A stretch of DNA of 64,000 bases from Maritalea sp049801075 (lineage in GTDB: Bacteria > Pseudomonadota > Alphaproteobacteria > Rhizobiales > Devosiaceae). The stretch covers positions 561,494 through 625,493 of the forward strand of contig NZ_JBNAGG010000002.1 of the NCBI RefSeq assembly GCF_049801075.1, in the 5' to 3' direction. A model generated the notes under the pieces. The model was given only the letters and a program-made list of their open reading frames with translations, was not told the DNA's origin and did not search any database. Positions 44,807 through 53,638 of this stretch are shown here, piece after piece. Within the stretch, counting starts at the first letter, position 1. Each line of letters begins with the position of its first letter. The position numbers and the translations under genes are program-made.

Positions 44807-45670
44807 ATGACGTCCAATTTAAAACATGCAGCAAAAACGAGTCGTGGCCATTATGTACAAGAAGGTGAAGGGATTATGGTGCATCGCTATATCGGCACGC
44901 CCGATATTGATGTGATCAACCCTTTCTTGATGCTGGACTGGTTTAAAGTGGAAAGCCCTAAGGGGTCAATTCCCGGTTTTCCGCCGCATCCACACCGCGG
45001 GTTTGAAACCATCACCTTGATGCTTAGCGGCTTTATGGGTCACCGCGACAATATCGGCAACACGGCAGAAGTGGGGCCCGGTGGTGTGCAATGGATGAAA
45101 GCCGCTGGTGGCATTATCCACTCAGAAATGCCACGAGTGGAAGGCGATGACGATTTGTCTGGCTTGCAGTTCTGGTTGAATTTGCCAGCTTCCCAAAAAT
45201 CGGATCAGCCCGAATATACCAATCTCGACATTTCCAAGCTGGAAGTGGAGAAACGTGAGAAAACCAACCTGCGCGTGATTGCGGGCGAAACCAGCCAAGG
45301 CACAAAGGGGCATTTTCTGGATCGGGAAACGCGGCCGTTTATCCTTGATGTGGAATTGTTGTCCGGCGGCACGTTTGCAGAGCCACTTGAAGGACGCCAA
45401 GGTTTCATTTTGGTGGTGGAAGGCACTGTCAGCATTTTGGATGCAGATGGGACCACAGCGCTTTATGGCGAAGGCAGTTTGATTGAATTGAGCAAGGCAG
45501 GTGACGCAGTGGAAGTGCACAGCGATACTGGCGGACGCTTTGTGCTGGCCACAGGCCATGCGCTGGATGAGCCGATTGCGAAGGGTGGACCCTTTGTGAT
45601 GAATACAAAGAGCGAGATTTATCACGCATTCCAAGACTATTCGGCAGGTAAGTTTGGCCCAGCCTTATAG
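44807..45670 (+). CDS. Pirin family protein
   Basis: A 287-residue bicupin. The metal site is in DWFKVESPKGSIPGFPPHPHRGFETIT, with two His, Glu near residue 95 and another His in MKAAGGIIHSEMP. The C-terminal cupin (FVLATGHALDEPIAKGGPFVMN) completes it. Bacterial pirins include quercetinases and redox-linked regulators; activity is not predictable. ATG 44807 follows AATGGAGGCG. It converges with the FAD monooxygenase and overlaps it by 6 bp. Confidence 0.92.
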   Translation: MTSNLKHAAKTSRGHYVQEGEGIMVHRYIGTPDIDVINPFLMLDWFKVESPKGSIPGFPPHPHRGFETITLMLSGFMGHRDNIGNTAEVGPGGVQWMKAAGGIIHSEMPRVEGDDDLSGLQFWLNLPASQKSDQPEYTNLDISKLEVEKREKTNLRVIAGETSQGTKGHFLDRETRPFILDVELLSGGTFAEPLEGRQGFILVVEGTVSILDADGTTALYGEGSLIELSKAGDAVEVHSDTGGRFVLATGHALDEPIAKGGPFVMNTKSEIYHAFQDYSAGKFGPAL

Positions 45671-46867
45671 CATGCCCTCAAATGGGTCATGACTATAGAT
45701 CCAATCAAGTCTTTTAAGTTGCGCGTCAGGCGACTGGCGCGCAACGACAAAATTCCGCGCCCACGCCTTTGGCGGGCGCATATGGAAGATTTTCCCATTT
45801 TCCGCTGACTGTTTTTGCACCTTGTCGACGCGGGGTTTGCGCAATTTTTGATATTGCGCGAAGGCCTTTGCATTGTCTGGCTCAGCGGCCATCAGCACCG
45901 CAAGCAAGCCTGCATCTTCCATACCCATGGCCGCACCTTGCGCTTGAAAGGGCAACATGGCGTGAGCTGCATCGCCGATTAATGCGATATTTCCTTTGTA
46001 CCAATCATCACACGTAATGCCGAAAAGCGGCCACGGTGTGAACTGATCATAAAGTGAATCTAGAAGGGGCGATAAAGTGCTGTTTTCTTTAATAGAAAGC
46101 TTGTCCGGATTTAGATTCAGCTCTTGGTTGCGTGCGATTGATTTGTGCCTATGCGTTGAAAATAGGGCGATGTTGACGCTTTGCTGGTGTGGCAGCGGGT
46201 AGAGGACGGCGTGGTAGTCTGGTCCCCAAAAAAGTGACGTGTGATCCGTTGGTAAAAATTTGGCGATGTGATCAATGGGCGCGAGGGCGCGCCAAGCCAC
46301 ATATCCAGTGAAATTAGGTTTTTTGCCATTGATGTGGTCAATGCGCGTTTGTGAGCGCACGCCGTCGGCACCGATATGGGCGCGGGCTGTCACCGGATAG
46401 GGCGCGCCGGATTTGTCTTTCAATAGAATTGAAACGCCATCTGCAGTTTGGGTGGCGTCAATCTCTTCAATCCCAAAATGCATATCGATATTGGCAAACT
46501 TTTTTGCCGCGCGATAAAGGCAGTTTAGAAGATCAGCCCGATGCGCCACGGCGTAGGGCACGCCGTCATATCGTTTGGTGGCAAATTCGCCCAATTTCAC
46601 TGAATTAATGGGTGTTTGGTGCTTGTGCGGATAGATGTCTACGGCTTCGGGCGCGAAACTGTTGGCCGCAAAATCTTCATCAAGGCCAAGGGTGTTGATG
46701 ACCCGTCGCGCGTTCGGGCTGATTTGCAATCCTGCACCAAATTCACCTGGCGTGCTTTGCTTTTCCGCCACCACAACGCGAAAGCCAAACTTGGCCAGCG
46801 CAATAGCCATGGTGAGGCCCGCAATGCCAGCCCCGGCAATTGAGATCGTCTTGTCGCTGTTGGCCAT
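45665..46867 (-). CDS. FAD-dependent monooxygenase (PHBH/UbiH-like)
   Basis: A 400-residue group A flavoprotein monooxygenase. The ADP-binding motif GAGIAGLTMAIALAKFGFRV is at residues 11-30, the second FAD motif GADGVRSQTRI near 167 and GDAAHAMLPFQAQGAAMGMEDA near 302. It resembles salicylate hydroxylase-type enzymes. Its upstream neighbour is a CHCC zinc-finger gene separated by 25 bp. The aromatic substrate is unknown. Confidence 0.88.
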   Translation of the reverse strand: MANSDKTISIAGAGIAGLTMAIALAKFGFRVVVAEKQSTPGEFGAGLQISPNARRVINTLGLDEDFAANSFAPEAVDIYPHKHQTPINSVKLGEFATKRYDGVPYAVAHRADLLNCLYRAAKKFANIDMHFGIEEIDATQTADGVSILLKDKSGAPYPVTARAHIGADGVRSQTRIDHINGKKPNFTGYVAWRALAPIDHIAKFLPTDHTSLFWGPDYHAVLYPLPHQQSVNIALFSTHRHKSIARNQELNLNPDKLSIKENSTLSPLLDSLYDQFTPWPLFGITCDDWYKGNIALIGDAAHAMLPFQAQGAAMGMEDAGLLAVLMAAEPDNAKAFAQYQKLRKPRVDKVQKQSAENGKIFHMRPPKAWARNFVVARQSPDAQLKRLDWIYSHDPFEGML

Positions 46868-46892
46868 TCGGCACTCCAGCTTTGATTAAGAA

Positions 46893-47138
46893 TTAAGCTG
46901 ACTTTTTGTTATAGGCTGCTTCAGCAGGGGACGCGGCAGCGCTGTCGAGGTCTGCATTATACACATAATGGGTCGAGCAATAGGGGCACACAATTTCAGT
47001 TTCATCGCCCATGTCCAAATAGACATGTGGGTGATCATATGGCGGCAGCGCACCGATGCACTTAAACTCTTTGGTGCCGATTTCAATTTTAGCGACGCCC
47101 ATGCTGTTTTGAAAATGTGGTGTGATTTGATTTGCCAT
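46893..47138 (-). CDS. zf-CHCC zinc-finger protein
   Basis: An 81-residue protein with the CHCC zinc-finger motif: FKCIGALPPYDHPHVYLDMG and IVCPYCSTHYVY supply Cys, His, Cys, Cys. It resembles the NDUFS6-like zinc-finger subunit of complex I (an alphaproteobacterial peripheral subunit). It precedes the monooxygenase on the same strand and diverges from a hydrolase. Confidence 0.9.
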   Translation of the reverse strand: MANQITPHFQNSMGVAKIEIGTKEFKCIGALPPYDHPHVYLDMGDETEIVCPYCSTHYVYNADLDSAAASPAEAAYNKKSA

Positions 47139-47275
47139 TGTCTTATCGACTCATTGCCCAATTGAATGCGAGAGGTTAAGTGTGGCGGACATTAACCGAG
47201 ACAAATGGAAAAAACCAGAGCAAACACCACTTGAAAGTGTAAAGTTTTGGTTTGTTGAACAGGGAATAACGCGCG

Positions 47276-48037
47276 ATGCCAACTTTTACATCTGAAGGCT
47301 ATGAAATTGCCTTTTCGATCTATGGTGAAGGGCCAACAGTGCTCTTGGTGCACGGGTTTGCCTCCAATGGCAAAGTGAACTGGGTTGATACTGGTTGGGT
47401 GGATGCGCTGGTTGAAGCGGGCTATCGCGTGGTGACCATTGATAATCGCGGCCATGGTAAATCAGAAAAAATCTATGATACTGGCGCTTATCCCTCTAGT
47501 GAGATGGCTAAAGACTCGATCAATTTGATTGACTATCTCGGCGTTAAACAAGTCGCGATTATGGGTTATTCCATGGGCGCACGCATTTCAGCCTATGTGT
47601 CAATGACTGCGCCGGACAAGATCGCTTGTGCGGTATTTGGCGGGCTGGGCGAACGCATGACTGTGGGCATGAGCAATTCAACTACAATCGTTGATGCCTT
47701 GTTGGCGCCAACCTTGGAAGCGGTGACAGATCGCACGGGGCGGACCTTTCGCATTTTTGCCGAACATACCAAGAGTGATTTGAAGGCCTTGGCGGCGTGT
47801 ATGGGTAGTTCTCGGCAAAAGATTTCTGAACAAGATGTTGCCAAAATTGACGTGCCCGTTTTGGTTGCTGTTGGTAGCGAGGATGAAGTTGGCGGACGGC
47901 CAGAACCCTTGGCTGCCTTGATGGATCGTGGTGAAAGTCTTGTGATTGAAGGGCGTGATCACATGCGCGCGACTGGGGATAAACAGTTTAAAGAAGGTGT
48001 GCTAGACTTCTTTAAACGCGTCTATCCCGCAGGATAG
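47276..48037 (+). CDS. Alpha/beta hydrolase
   Basis: A 253-residue alpha/beta hydrolase. VLLVHGFASNGKVNW (oxyanion region), nucleophile elbow MGYSMGARIS (near residue 98), acidic AVGSEDEVGGRPE and the catalytic His in IEGRDHMRATGDK are all in order, so the enzyme is probably active. The substrate is unknown. It lies 13 bp upstream of cysE on the same strand, giving an operon with the next genes. Confidence 0.88.
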   Translation: MPTFTSEGYEIAFSIYGEGPTVLLVHGFASNGKVNWVDTGWVDALVEAGYRVVTIDNRGHGKSEKIYDTGAYPSSEMAKDSINLIDYLGVKQVAIMGYSMGARISAYVSMTAPDKIACAVFGGLGERMTVGMSNSTTIVDALLAPTLEAVTDRTGRTFRIFAEHTKSDLKALAACMGSSRQKISEQDVAKIDVPVLVAVGSEDEVGGRPEPLAALMDRGESLVIEGRDHMRATGDKQFKEGVLDFFKRVYPAG

Positions 48038-48050
48038 AGCAATAGTTTTG

Positions 48051-48893
48051 ATGAACGAATTGGATATGGCTATGGCTGGCAACGTCAACCGCGAGGAAAA
48101 ACCCAGAATTGTGGACCCGGTGTGGCATGATGTGTGCGCTGAAGCGCGGCAAATCATGGCTGATGAACCTGCGTTTTCCAACTTTGTGATCTCAAATGTG
48201 CTGAATCATAACAGTTTAGAAGAGGCGATGGCCTATCGTTTGTCTGAACTGTTGGAACATGCGGATATGTCGGCAGCGATCATCCGCCGCGCCTTTGACG
48301 ATATGTTGCAGGCGAAGCCTGAATTGGCGAACTATTTCCGCACAGATTTGGCGGCGACATTGGAACGTGATCCCGCGACCAATCGCGCGATTGAGCCTTT
48401 GCTCTATTTCAAGGGTTTTCAAGCCATTCAAACCTATCGCTTCTTCCACGAGTTGTGGAATGCGGGGCGCAAGGATTTTGCGAAATATCTGCAAAGTCGC
48501 GTGTCTCAGGTATTTCAAGTGGACATTCACCCTGCCGCGCGGCTTGGTGCTGGTATCATGGTCGACCACGCGACTGGCCTGGTGATTGGCGAAACGGCTG
48601 TGGTTGGCGACAATGTCTCTATTCTCCATGCAGTAACTCTTGGTGGGACGGGTAAAGAAGATGGTGACCGGCATCCAAAAATCGGTTCTGGCGTTATGAT
48701 TGGTGCTGGGGCGAAGATTTTGGGCAACATCAAGATTGGCAATTGCGCTCGCGTGGCTGCTGGTTCTGTTGTGTTGCGAGACGTGCCAACCTGCATGACC
48801 GTGGCTGGTGTGCCAGCCAAAGTGGTGGGCGAGGCTGGATGCGCTGAGCCAGCGCTGCGCATGGACCAAATGCTGATCGACGAGCCCAACTAA
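48051..48893 (+). CDS. cysE: Serine O-acetyltransferase
   Basis: A 280-residue CysE, which acetylates serine with acetyl-CoA for cysteine synthesis. The N-terminal helical domain (residues about 20-140) precedes the left-handed parallel beta-helix of hexapeptide repeats (IHPAARLGAGIMVDHATG, GDNVSILHAVTLGGTG, IGAGAKILGNIKIG, ending CMTVAGVPAKVVG). The catalytic His is in DHATGLVIGE and the second in LHAVTLG. Start at 48051 is provisional; ATG 48066 and a TTG at 48048 are alternatives. Confidence 0.95.
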   Translation: MNELDMAMAGNVNREEKPRIVDPVWHDVCAEARQIMADEPAFSNFVISNVLNHNSLEEAMAYRLSELLEHADMSAAIIRRAFDDMLQAKPELANYFRTDLAATLERDPATNRAIEPLLYFKGFQAIQTYRFFHELWNAGRKDFAKYLQSRVSQVFQVDIHPAARLGAGIMVDHATGLVIGETAVVGDNVSILHAVTLGGTGKEDGDRHPKIGSGVMIGAGAKILGNIKIGNCARVAAGSVVLRDVPTCMTVAGVPAKVVGEAGCAEPALRMDQMLIDEPN

Positions 48894-48917
48894 TTTATTA
48901 TGGATTTAGGTGATCAA

Positions 48918-49256
48918 ATGAACGCGGCAGAAATGGTCTGGGCGCGTGAGCAAAAAGTCTTGGCTCATGGCGAAATTGCTGGCACCGCTTTTGCTGAGGA
49001 TTTTGTGAGCTTTGCTCCAAATGGCAACGCGCTTGATGGGGAACAATTCACCGCGCTGCTGCGTTCCGCTCGGTTGTCTGCAGATGACGCACGTCTAATG
49101 TGGTGCGAGCAGGGGCAAAAAGACAGCTATTGTTTGGCCTTTCGCGTGCCTGAGGCAGATGGTCGGTTGACGACACATATGTCTTTGTGGCGCTATCAAA
49201 AGGACGAATGGCGCAAACAATTCCATATTTTTGTGGAAGGTGAGGATAGTTTCTAA
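48918..49256 (+). CDS. Hypothetical NTF2-like protein
   Basis: A 112-residue acidic protein of unknown function. The pattern of one helical N-terminus followed by strands (YCLAFRVPEADGRLTTHMSLW and RKQFHIFVEGED) suggests an NTF2/SnoaL-like fold but I cannot place it in a family. ATG 48918 follows AGGTGATC; an ATG at 48900 is possible. It lies between cysE and a DUF3126 gene. Confidence 0.55.
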   Translation: MNAAEMVWAREQKVLAHGEIAGTAFAEDFVSFAPNGNALDGEQFTALLRSARLSADDARLMWCEQGQKDSYCLAFRVPEADGRLTTHMSLWRYQKDEWRKQFHIFVEGEDSF

Positions 49257-49337
49257 AAATATCTCACCACAACTTGAGGCTTGGGCAAAACTGACTATCT
49301 TGCCCCATCAAACGAATTAGAAGATGCGGAGTGCATA

Positions 49338-49559
49338 ATGACAAAAGAAGAACTGGTGAACCTGCAGAAATATTTGCAGGCAAAATTTGGCAATCCGCAA
49401 TTGCTGGTGAAGGCGCGCCCTAAAAAGACAGATTCGGCTGAGGTTTATCTCGGTGAAGAGTTTATCGGCGTGCTTTATCTGGATGAAGATGAGGGCGAGC
49501 GCTCTTTCAACTTCCAAATGGCAATTTTGGATATCGATTTGGACGAAGTTGCGGGTTAA
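49338..49559 (+). CDS. DUF3126 family protein
   Basis: A 73-residue protein that matches DUF3126: EELVNLQKYLQAKFGNPQL, RPKKTDSAEVYLGEEFIGVL and FNFQMAILDIDLDE. It is commonly located beside cysE in this order of bacteria, which suggests a link to sulfur metabolism, but no function is known. ATG 49338 follows GCGGAGTGC. Tail-to-tail 4-bp overlap with the next gene. Confidence 0.85.
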   Translation: MTKEELVNLQKYLQAKFGNPQLLVKARPKKTDSAEVYLGEEFIGVLYLDEDEGERSFNFQMAILDIDLDEVAG

Positions 49560-50224
49560 TCCGCCTTTGTCATGATGTTGAGTTTGGCGCGCATTTGTGC
49601 GTCAAACGCCTTCCACTGGGGCAAAACTTGCTCCGGAAATTTGATCACCGCAGCGACACGCTTGGTGACCAGCTTTGTTTCCAAACAATTTGGTGCTTCA
49701 ATTTCATCCGCCAATGGCTTTACGCACTTGGCAACAAAGGGTTGTGGCCGTAATGGATCATACCAGACACTTTCATCCTTATATCCATCACCATCCTTTA
49801 GCTGACGACCAACAAGTCCATATTGGTACTTTGCCGGGTCAGATGAGAAGCGATGTATATAGAGCGCGTCGAGCAGAAATGCGCTTGGCGTTGTGCGGCT
49901 GGCCTGCACTAAATCCACATTGATTTCTGCCACCTCCGAATCCAGTTGGACCGGAATCAGCAATTGCAATCCCTCTACCGCATGTTGGGCATCGTCCAAT
50001 TCAGTGACCATCCAGTTTTCGGGCACATAAATTTCGCCAAAGCCCAATGTTATTTGGCGTTTCTTGCCGACAAATTCTGGATCAACTTGGATTTTTTCCG
50101 GCTTTAACGCCTCAAATCCATAAATTATCCCCAGCCCAACAATCGATAACAAGGCCATCAGGAACAGGCTGTTCATGATAACACTTTGTTTTTTAGTATT
50201 TTTTCTTAGTTTCTTGCGGGCCAA
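49556..50224 (-). CDS. Hypothetical single-TM-anchored protein
   Basis: A 222-residue protein starting at a TTG (50224) with a very basic N-terminus (KKLRKNTKKQ), a hydrophobic helix from about residue 17 to 38, and a soluble C-terminal 170 residues presumably in the periplasm. An ATG at 50176 inside the helix is a less likely start. The periplasmic part has the look of a small beta-sandwich; VYDPLRPQPFVAKCVKP and the following NCLETKL contain two Cys that could form a disulfide. Not recognised. Confidence 0.6.
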   Translation of the reverse strand: MARKKLRKNTKKQSVIMNSLFLMALLSIVGLGIIYGFEALKPEKIQVDPEFVGKKRQITLGFGEIYVPENWMVTELDDAQHAVEGLQLLIPVQLDSEVAEINVDLVQASRTTPSAFLLDALYIHRFSSDPAKYQYGLVGRQLKDGDGYKDESVWYDPLRPQPFVAKCVKPLADEIEAPNCLETKLVTKRVAAVIKFPEQVLPQWKAFDAQMRAKLNIMTKAD

Positions 50225-50335
50225 TTTCTAGCTTTCGGCATTAACCATTCGTAGTTTTGGGACGTGACTTTTGATGTAGGCGGAAATATGTTTAACAAAG
50301 TGTTAAGAAATTTCTAAAATGCAAACGGGGAAGCC

Positions 50336-50659
50336 ATGTCCATCGAGTTCTTTATTGCACTTTATATCGTCGCAGTTGGATTGGCCGTGGCCGGTGTTGG
50401 TACCTATCTTTATCAAATGATTTTCAAACAAGAAGCGATGTTGCGCTTTGATGGCGCATCATATTTGGGCTCGCTTGGTCATTTGTTGATGAGCTTTCTT
50501 TGCGGGCCGATGATCATGTTGCATTTGGGCTGGCGCAATGAAGGCCAAAGCTCTTTGTCGATGAGTGGTGTCTTGTTATCTGCCTTCATCGCATTTGGCT
50601 GGAGCTTTATCACGGGCTTGCTGGCGCTAAGCGTATTCCTGAGCATCTTGGGCGCTTAA
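50336..50659 (+). CDS. Small membrane protein (DUF6949-like)
   Basis: A 107-residue hydrophobic protein with three membrane segments (residues about 5-27, 45-66 and 80-104). FIALYIVAVGLAVAGVGTYLYQM opens it. It resembles small Hyphomicrobiales-specific membrane proteins annotated as DUF6949; this is recalled from memory and not certain. It precedes the gamma-carbonic-anhydrase gene by 4 bp, so co-transcription is likely. Confidence 0.65.
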   Translation: MSIEFFIALYIVAVGLAVAGVGTYLYQMIFKQEAMLRFDGASYLGSLGHLLMSFLCGPMIMLHLGWRNEGQSSLSMSGVLLSAFIAFGWSFITGLLALSVFLSILGA

Positions 50660-50663
50660 GCCC

Positions 50664-51188
50664 ATGGCGCCGCTTTATCAGCTAAGCGCGGAAGAGCCAA
50701 ATATCCATTCCATCTTTGTTGCGCGAACCGCGTCGGTGATGGGCAAGGTTTCGGCTGCTGACCAAACAAGCATTTGGTTTGGCGCCGTTCTGCGTGGCGA
50801 TGCAGATCATATCTCCATTGGTGAAGGCAGCAATGTGCAAGACAATGCAGTGGTGCATTGCGATCCAGGCTTTCCAGCTATTATTGGGGCCTATTGCACT
50901 GTTGGGCATTCAGCAATCGTGCATGGCTGCACATTGGAAAAAGGTGTGCTTGTTGGCATGGGCGCCATTGTGATGAACGGTGCGGTGATCGGCGAGGGTA
51001 GCATTGTCGGTGCTGGGGCGATTGTCACTGAAGGAACAAAAGTGCCGCCATTTTCCGTGGTGTTGGGGCAGCCTGGGCGCATTAAAAAGACTTTGGACGC
51101 CAGCACCATGGATGAACGAATTGATCAGGCGCAGCGTTATATTGAACGGGCGCAGCATTTTGCAAAAGATTTAAGAGAGATAGGCTGA
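50664..51188 (+). CDS. Gamma carbonic anhydrase family protein
   Basis: A 174-residue left-handed beta-helix with about seven hexapeptide turns (AVVHCDPGFPAIIGAYCTVG, AIVHGCTLEKGVLVGMGAIV). His residues in NAVVHC and GHSAIVHG match the metal ligands of Cam-type carbonic anhydrases. Many bacterial relatives show no activity, so the annotation is by family. It ends with LGQPGRIKK, the family C-terminal motif. Confidence 0.92.
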   Translation: MAPLYQLSAEEPNIHSIFVARTASVMGKVSAADQTSIWFGAVLRGDADHISIGEGSNVQDNAVVHCDPGFPAIIGAYCTVGHSAIVHGCTLEKGVLVGMGAIVMNGAVIGEGSIVGAGAIVTEGTKVPPFSVVLGQPGRIKKTLDASTMDERIDQAQRYIERAQHFAKDLREIG

Positions 51189-51198
51189 TTGAAAAGGC

Positions 51199-51228
51199 GA
51201 AGGGCCAGCTCGGGGAAGCTGACCCTTC
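51199..51228 (-). terminator. Terminator of the BTLCP gene
   Basis: AGCTGACCCTTC/GAAGGGCCAGCT form a 12-bp stem (one mismatch) with a six-base loop. In the minus direction CGCCTTTTC follows; on the plus strand T's are few. It also follows the carbonic-anhydrase stop at 11 bp, so it may serve both. Confidence 0.6.
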
Positions 51229-51268
51229 TATTCGGCCGAGAGTGTCAGGGGTTGGAAGGGTGGCCGAA

Positions 51269-51886
51269 TTAGCGTGACGCGAGGATAACCCCACGATTGT
51301 CTGCAAGCTCCATCCAGCGGCCCTGATGCTGCTGAGATTGACGCTTAACGTAGGTGTAGTTGGTTTCACTCCAGATTTTGATCAAGCCTTCTTGGTTGTC
51401 CAAAATCAGGTCGCCGCGGTCTGTGCGAACGGTCAGCACGGCATGGCCTTCGCCATTGGCTTGCTTCACAACAGTGATCAAAAGGGTGCTTGGGGCCCAG
51501 CCGCGCTCAATCAAGCTGCGGCGCTTGGCCAGCACATAGTCTTCACAGTCGCCATATTCGCGGGGATAGGTCCAAAACTCTTCAGTTTGGTACAGATCAA
51601 TATCATTGATCGGGCGGATGGTTTCGTTCCAATGGGCGTTGACCTGCAGCAATTGATCCCATTTCGCCTGAGTCAAGTTCTCATAAGTGATCAGATTGGA
51701 GTTCTGACCACACTCAGCTGGGCGAGATTGGCAAAATTGTGCGTGTCCAATGGGGATGGATGTTTCGCGTACATCCAACACAAAGGCTTGGTCTTCGCTG
51801 ATGGCCAAAGCTGGTGCAGCCCAAAGAGCGGGCAACGCACTCATAGCCAAAAATAGTTTTCGCGCAGTGGCGTAAAAGTTCTTCAT
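51269..51886 (-). CDS. Bacterial transglutaminase-like cysteine peptidase (BTLCP)
   Basis: A 205-residue secreted protease of the BTLCP family. A signal peptide (KLFLAMSALPALWAAPALA) precedes a catalytic core whose Cys lies in YGDCEDYVLAKR (near residue 119), His in NGEGHAVLTV and Asp in GDLILDN. The LapG-type periplasmic protease of Pseudomonas belongs to this family and cleaves surface adhesins. The gene lies on the same strand, 175 bp downstream of a tandem PilZ gene. Confidence 0.88.
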   Translation of the reverse strand: MKNFYATARKLFLAMSALPALWAAPALAISEDQAFVLDVRETSIPIGHAQFCQSRPAECGQNSNLITYENLTQAKWDQLLQVNAHWNETIRPINDIDLYQTEEFWTYPREYGDCEDYVLAKRRSLIERGWAPSTLLITVVKQANGEGHAVLTVRTDRGDLILDNQEGLIKIWSETNYTYVKRQSQQHQGRWMELADNRGVILASR

Positions 51887-52000
51887 TTCAAATCTCCCTG
51901 ACAGAGACCAGAATGAAGAAGAGACTTTTCGCCCTCGCGAAAAAATATGTTCAGCTTTTAATCAAGATTGAACCAATAGATTCAACGCTTGTTAAGCATG

Positions 52001-52022
52001 AAAAAGCCCCGATCGGCGGGGC
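52001..52022 (-). terminator. Terminator of the PilZ gene
   Basis: GCCCCG (52006-52011) and CGGGGC (52017-52022) form a stem with loop ATCGG; in the minus direction TTTTTC follows. It is 39 bp past the PilZ stop. Confidence 0.75.
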
Positions 52023-52060
52023 CGCGGGACTATTGTTCTAATGATGCTTGGGGCGGTATG

Positions 52061-52705
52061 CTAGTTTGTGTGCAGGTTTCTTTGCACCACGGAAAACACC
52101 TCCTGCACAGAGGAGAACTCGACCGCGATCCCATCATCAAAGTGACGCACGACACGCGCGCGCATGCGACCAAGGGTGACGGGCGTACCCATTTGTGGGC
52201 GCACATCGATTTCGATGGCCGCGCCAGACAAAGAAATATCGATGATCTTGCAATTATATTTGCGCCCATCGTCCAGAATGATGCTCGAATGGCGAATGTC
52301 GGGCACTTGCCGATCATGCCGACGATCTTCTGGCAGGTTGAGAATGTCTTTGTTCGCAAACCAAGTAAGTTGGGCCGCAATATTGTCGCGTTTACGTGGC
52401 GACACTTTCACTTCCATATGGAAGCCGCCATCAATCAATTCGATGATTGTGCCTTCAATTCGGCCAATATGATCGAGATATGCGATGATCTTTTCGCCGA
52501 CTTGTCCGCTGGCAGGCGCAATAATATGCGCATCGCCGGGCGACATTTCGATAACCTGACAAGGGAATTCGCGCCGATCTTCCAGCATATAACGCCCCAA
52601 AAGAGAGACCTTTACGCTTTGGAAGCGGGACTCATCAAAACTGGGGGGCATATGAGCAGCAAATTTCTGTGCGGTCGCGTTCAACATACTCACAAGGTTA
52701 TCCAC
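52061..52705 (-). CDS. Tandem PilZ-domain protein
   Basis: A 214-residue protein with two PilZ-like barrels (residues about 28-110 and 127-205). The second has the canonical cyclic-di-GMP pair: RRHDR at 128-132 and DISLSG at 156-161. The first lacks the RxxxR motif and has EMSPGDA, so it is degenerate. Such a layout suggests one sensing and one structural barrel. The start is a GTG at 52705; ATG 52687 would be six residues shorter. It may govern surface behaviour with the nearby BTLCP protease and PAS protein. Confidence 0.85.
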   Translation of the reverse strand: MDNLVSMLNATAQKFAAHMPPSFDESRFQSVKVSLLGRYMLEDRREFPCQVIEMSPGDAHIIAPASGQVGEKIIAYLDHIGRIEGTIIELIDGGFHMEVKVSPRKRDNIAAQLTWFANKDILNLPEDRRHDRQVPDIRHSSIILDDGRKYNCKIIDISLSGAAIEIDVRPQMGTPVTLGRMRARVVRHFDDGIAVEFSSVQEVFSVVQRNLHTN

Positions 52706-52779
52706 AAAACTAAGATCGTGGACAAACCATATCGGTTTTTGGTTAACCGAGTGTAAGTGAGTTGAAATTGTTCAAATTT

Positions 52780-53436
52780 TTATTGCTTGCCGCCGTCAAT
52801 GACTGCCAAGTGCTGGTAGCGCCGGGCAGAGCGCCCAAACACAGACACTGAGCCGCCATAATTCTCCTGCAAGTCCACCAGGTCATTTTCTGGAGCAACC
52901 TCTGCCTGCATGTCACGACCGGACAGATCTGTTGGGTGATCGTCAGGCCAGATGAGGCGCAAACCAGTGATCTTCTGATCCATGATTGGGTGCGTGCCGA
53001 ACCAATAGGGCTCCTCAACGGCTGTGATCGCCCCGATGATGCGGGTGTTGGTGGCGCCATTGTGGCGCAATGGCAGCAGAATGCTCTCGAATGACAGCGG
53101 ATGATTGTGCTGGCTTGTGCCAGTGAAGGTCACCAATGCGGCGGCGTGATCATCTGTCACAGCTTTGATCAATGTTTCAATCGCGTCGCGATCTTTGCGG
53201 CGCCACAAATCAAGGAAAGGGCGGGTTTTCAGCTCACGATTATAGGCAGAACAAATATGTGACCCAGCGAGACGGAAGTTGAAACTTGTGCCCAACTTGT
53301 CTGCTTCCAGAATAAAGGTATTGGCCAGCGCATGACGAATCTTAGTAGGGTCCACGTCGCGACGCTCAGGCGCGCTGCGGGTGCCCCGTAGATTGTTCCA
53401 GTAATTATAGAGTGTGCGCGTGCTTAGCTTCTGCAT
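52780..53436 (-). CDS. PAS_5-domain protein
   Basis: A 218-residue protein containing the PAS_5 domain found in Hyphomicrobiales: RTLYNYWNNLRGTRSAPER, RHALANTFILEAD, FRLAGSHICSAYNRELK and FLDLWRRKDRDAIE. It has no output domain. ATG 53436 matches the family start; an in-frame TTG at 53526 would add 30 residues. It lies directly upstream of the PilZ gene, with 74 bp between them, on the same strand. Confidence 0.87.
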   Translation of the reverse strand: MQKLSTRTLYNYWNNLRGTRSAPERRDVDPTKIRHALANTFILEADKLGTSFNFRLAGSHICSAYNRELKTRPFLDLWRRKDRDAIETLIKAVTDDHAAALVTFTGTSQHNHPLSFESILLPLRHNGATNTRIIGAITAVEEPYWFGTHPIMDQKITGLRLIWPDDHPTDLSGRDMQAEVAPENDLVDLQENYGGSVSVFGRSARRYQHLAVIDGGKQ

Positions 53437-53638
53437 GGTCTCGTTTCGCCCCACTGGTTCGTCAAAATTTGATGGGAATTTCGACGCCGTTTTTTTGATC
53501 TTTAAGTTGGGCTCAATGTGACTCAAACGATCGGAAAAATCGCCCTTAAACCTTTATTAAGGTTAACGCGGTGGGCAAGATGTGGAAAAATTCGAAAATA
53601 GCGGGCATAAACGGGACCTTACAGGATTTGGAGTAGAC

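Noticed and set aside
51989..52756. 255-residue plus-strand frame over the PilZ gene
   Set aside because: It is antisense to a confident tandem PilZ gene and contains its terminator.
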